Notes under the pieces: model-generated
Databases searched by the model: none
The model's input: the letters and a program-made list of their open reading frames with translations, nothing else
What the model was told of the DNA's origin: nothing
Shown: positions 61,309 through 64,000 of the stretch, in pieces
How the letters are laid out: each line of letters starts with the position of its first letter
How positions within the stretch are numbered: the first letter of the stretch is position 1
Translations under genes and position numbers: made by a program
Source: an uncultured Porphyromonadaceae bacterium
GTDB taxonomy: Bacteria; Bacteroidota; Bacteroidia; Bacteroidales; Muribaculaceae
NCBI GenBank assembly: GCA_902493335.1
Contig: CABUPJ010000007.1
Span: 13,727 to 77,726 of the forward strand
Reading direction: 5' to 3'
Length of the DNA: 64,000 nt

Positions 61309-61331
61309 TGTTTTGTGTTTATTCTGTTTGT

Positions 61332-62798
<1,467 letters not shown>

Positions 62799-62826
62799 TT
62801 GGTTTTAATTTAATGTATAACACCGA

Positions 62827-63324
62827 TCAGTCGCCCGATGTTTTGTCTTTGACCATACCGAGCACTTCGGGGGCGAAAGCCCGCAGGGTCTTCTCTACCC
62901 TGACCATCGTGCGGTCGCCCTTGAGGGTCGATGTCGGGCTGATTGTCAGCCAGAGATTATAAGCGAAGCTGACGATAAACAGCCATTTGACAATCTTGAA
63001 CAGGGCGCCGGCCAGACGGTCGGCCCAGCCGAGGGCGACAAGGTGAATCAGGCCTTTGACAAGGCTGAAGAGCAGACGTATGATGGCGTAGGCGAGTATG
63101 AAGAGCAGGATATATGCGATGACATATACGGTCGTCACGGCGGCCTCGGGGTCTTTTCCGGCGAGCCACGCGGCGAATGTGTCGCCGTAGATGCGGCAGA
63201 CGATTATGCCGCCGATAAGGCCGGCGAGCTGGCCGATCTGCGATACGAAGCCCTTTCTGAAACCCGTGAAGGCGGCGTAGAAGAGCACAATGAGAAGCAG
63301 TATGATCAAAGCATTCGATGCCAT
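62827..63324 (-). CDS. CvpA-family membrane protein
   Basis: The 165-residue protein has four hydrophobic segments (ALIILLLIVLFYAAFTGF, QLAGLIGGIIVCRIYGD, VYVIAYILLFILAYAIIRL, WLFIVSFAYNLWLTISP) and the CvpA opening GFRKGFVSQIG. CvpA proteins link to colicin V production and envelope stress. It lies just downstream of a promoter and directly upstream of sufB, so it is the first gene of the suf transcript here. Confidence 0.88.
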   Translation of the reverse strand: MASNALIILLLIVLFYAAFTGFRKGFVSQIGQLAGLIGGIIVCRIYGDTFAAWLAGKDPEAAVTTVYVIAYILLFILAYAIIRLLFSLVKGLIHLVALGWADRLAGALFKIVKWLFIVSFAYNLWLTISPTSTLKGDRTMVRVEKTLRAFAPEVLGMVKDKTSGD

Positions 63325-63354
63325 TGCAAAATTCTGTCAGTTATATAGCAACTG

Positions 63355-63385
63355 CAAAATTACGAATAAATGAACAATTAATCAA
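63355..63385 (-). promoter_or_regulatory. Promoter of the cvpA-suf operon
   Basis: On the minus strand TTG (63385-63383), a 20-bp spacer and TAATTTTG (63362-63355), 31 bp upstream of the cvpA start. Confidence 0.65.
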
Positions 63386-63932
63386 TGTACAATGCACAAT
63401 TCACAATGCACAATCATGAACAGAAGAACATAAGATTTTTTAGGCAGAAAGAGCGTAAACGCAAAAAAATCGCCTGCAAGGCGATGATTTTACTGATAGC
63501 CGGGCGTGTCAGGCGGCATGGAGCAAGGGCTTCAGCCCTTGCATTCAGCGCGTTGGCCACTACGGCTGAAGCCGTAGTTCCCTGTCGCCTAACGCGGCAC
63601 TACCGATCTTGTCTGATTGTGCATTGGCTTAGGAGGCGGTGGTGGCGGCGGAGGGCGCACGGGAAGCGGGTTTTGAGGCGGTCAGACTGAAAAAATTAAC
63701 AGTATCTGTTAAAAAAGTCGTGGAATTTGTTTCAAAAAGTATACCGTGGCGTTATTTTTTTACGATAAAATAACTGTTATTAAAAATTATTGTATACTTT
63801 TGCGAAATCAAACGTCTATATCCGGTAAATCACATAAATTTCCACCCCAAAAAGCGACAAATCTTATTTTTAATGGCTCAAGCCGAAAAGCCGGTGCATT
63901 TGTTAAAATGCTTCGAAGCGTATGTTAAAAAT
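63386..63932. repeat. Spacer with dispersed repeats
   Basis: CAATGCACAATTCACAATGC (63389-63410) is followed by palindromic modules ATCGCCTGCAAGGCGATGAT (63470), GGGCTTCAGCCCTTGCA (63527), CGGCTGAAGCCGTAG (63562). After 63700 it is AT-rich with a TACTTTTG box at 63796-63803 that could be a plus-strand promoter for the 23-codon frame at 63872-63943. No convincing gene. Confidence 0.65.
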
Positions 63933-64000
63933 TCAGGCGTATAGCTTGACGAGTCTGAAGATGAAGAAATCGCGGTCGCGAACTCCGCGCATCTGCGAGC
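63933..64000 (-). CDS. 3' end of a gene, possibly a transposase
   Basis: The minus-strand frame enters from the right edge and ends SQMRGVRDRDFFIFRLVKLYA then TGA. This resembles the last residues of DDE transposases of the ISL3 type (..GfRn.e.f.lr....). Only 21 codons are visible, so the call is weak; a chance frame cannot be excluded. Confidence 0.3.
   Translation of the reverse strand, partial: SQMRGVRDRDFFIFRLVKLYA

Noticed and set aside
63872..63943. 23-codon plus-strand frame (MAQAEKPVHLLKCFEAYVKN) after a TACTTTTG box
   Set aside because: Too short and unrecognised; it overlaps the end of the minus-strand frame entering from the right edge. Kept only as a note.

Overview
The window reads as chromosome of a gut Bacteroidales bacterium, most likely a Muribaculaceae (Duncaniella/Muribaculum-like) genome. 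The reasons are: Bacteroidota-type promoters (TAnnTTTG at -7, TTTG or TTG about 19-20 bp upstream); type IX secretion (T9SS) genes (porV and two porU-like sortases) together with cargo carrying T9SS sorting tails; a HmuY/TonB haem locus; C10 (streptopain-like) lipoprotein proteases; and GC-rich, Asp/Ala/Arg-rich coding sequence separated by AT-rich repeat spacers. This is inference from gene content; there is no rRNA to place it.

Layout. 1-3.0 kb: 3' part of a DUF3575 outer-membrane/OmpA-like gene and a decayed AlbA_2/ATPase regulator. 3.2-6.0 kb: plus-strand operon (membrane-anchored GNAT, Sel1-like protein, nitroreductase, O6-alkylguanine transferase), then a convergent YhcG-type PDDEXK nuclease. 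7.1-13.3 kb: minus-strand hmu-like haem operon (T9SS-tailed protein, calycin-like protein, HmuY lipoprotein, TonB receptor, membrane protein, PepSY protein). 13.4-18.1 kb: unusual minus-strand cluster with two small paralogous proteins, a ClpX-like AAA+ ATPase without zinc domain, a SecB-like domain fused to an unknown 200-residue region, a PP2C phosphatase, a membrane protein and a metallophosphoesterase; a divergent gene of unknown function starts at 18.3 kb. 20-27 kb: porV, ispF, a HAD phosphatase, a frameshifted ORF6N gene, and a minus operon of esterase-recF-DUF721-thioesterase. 26.8-36.6 kb: a beta-helix lipoprotein and two large T9SS-exported proteins with internal repeats. 36.8-47.1 kb: a phage-structural-like 841-residue protein, two divergent C10 protease loci, an orphan phage terminase large subunit and a GH25 lysozyme. 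47.1-55.2 kb: porU-like sortase, rex, unknown gene, second porU-like sortase. 55.3 kb: tRNA-Gln. 55.5-56.5 kb: repeats. 56.5-63.3 kb: cvpA-sufBCDS operon plus two unknown genes. 63.9 kb: 3' edge of a possible transposase gene.

Working together: PorV and the PorU-like sortases would export and anchor the sorting-tail proteins encoded here (12.8, 28.7 and 34.6 kb genes). The haem operon captures haem at the surface and moves it inward. SufBCDS builds Fe-S clusters. The most novel parts are the ClpX-like/SecB-like/PP2C cluster and a roughly 70-bp upstream element with identical spacing in front of the two phage-derived genes 7.3 kb apart, suggesting that a domesticated phage-like module is co-regulated. 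Spacers are filled with several families of dispersed short repeats: AT-rich, palindromic GC-rich, a 245-bp tandem unit, and a roughly 145-bp MITE-like element present as an inverted pair.
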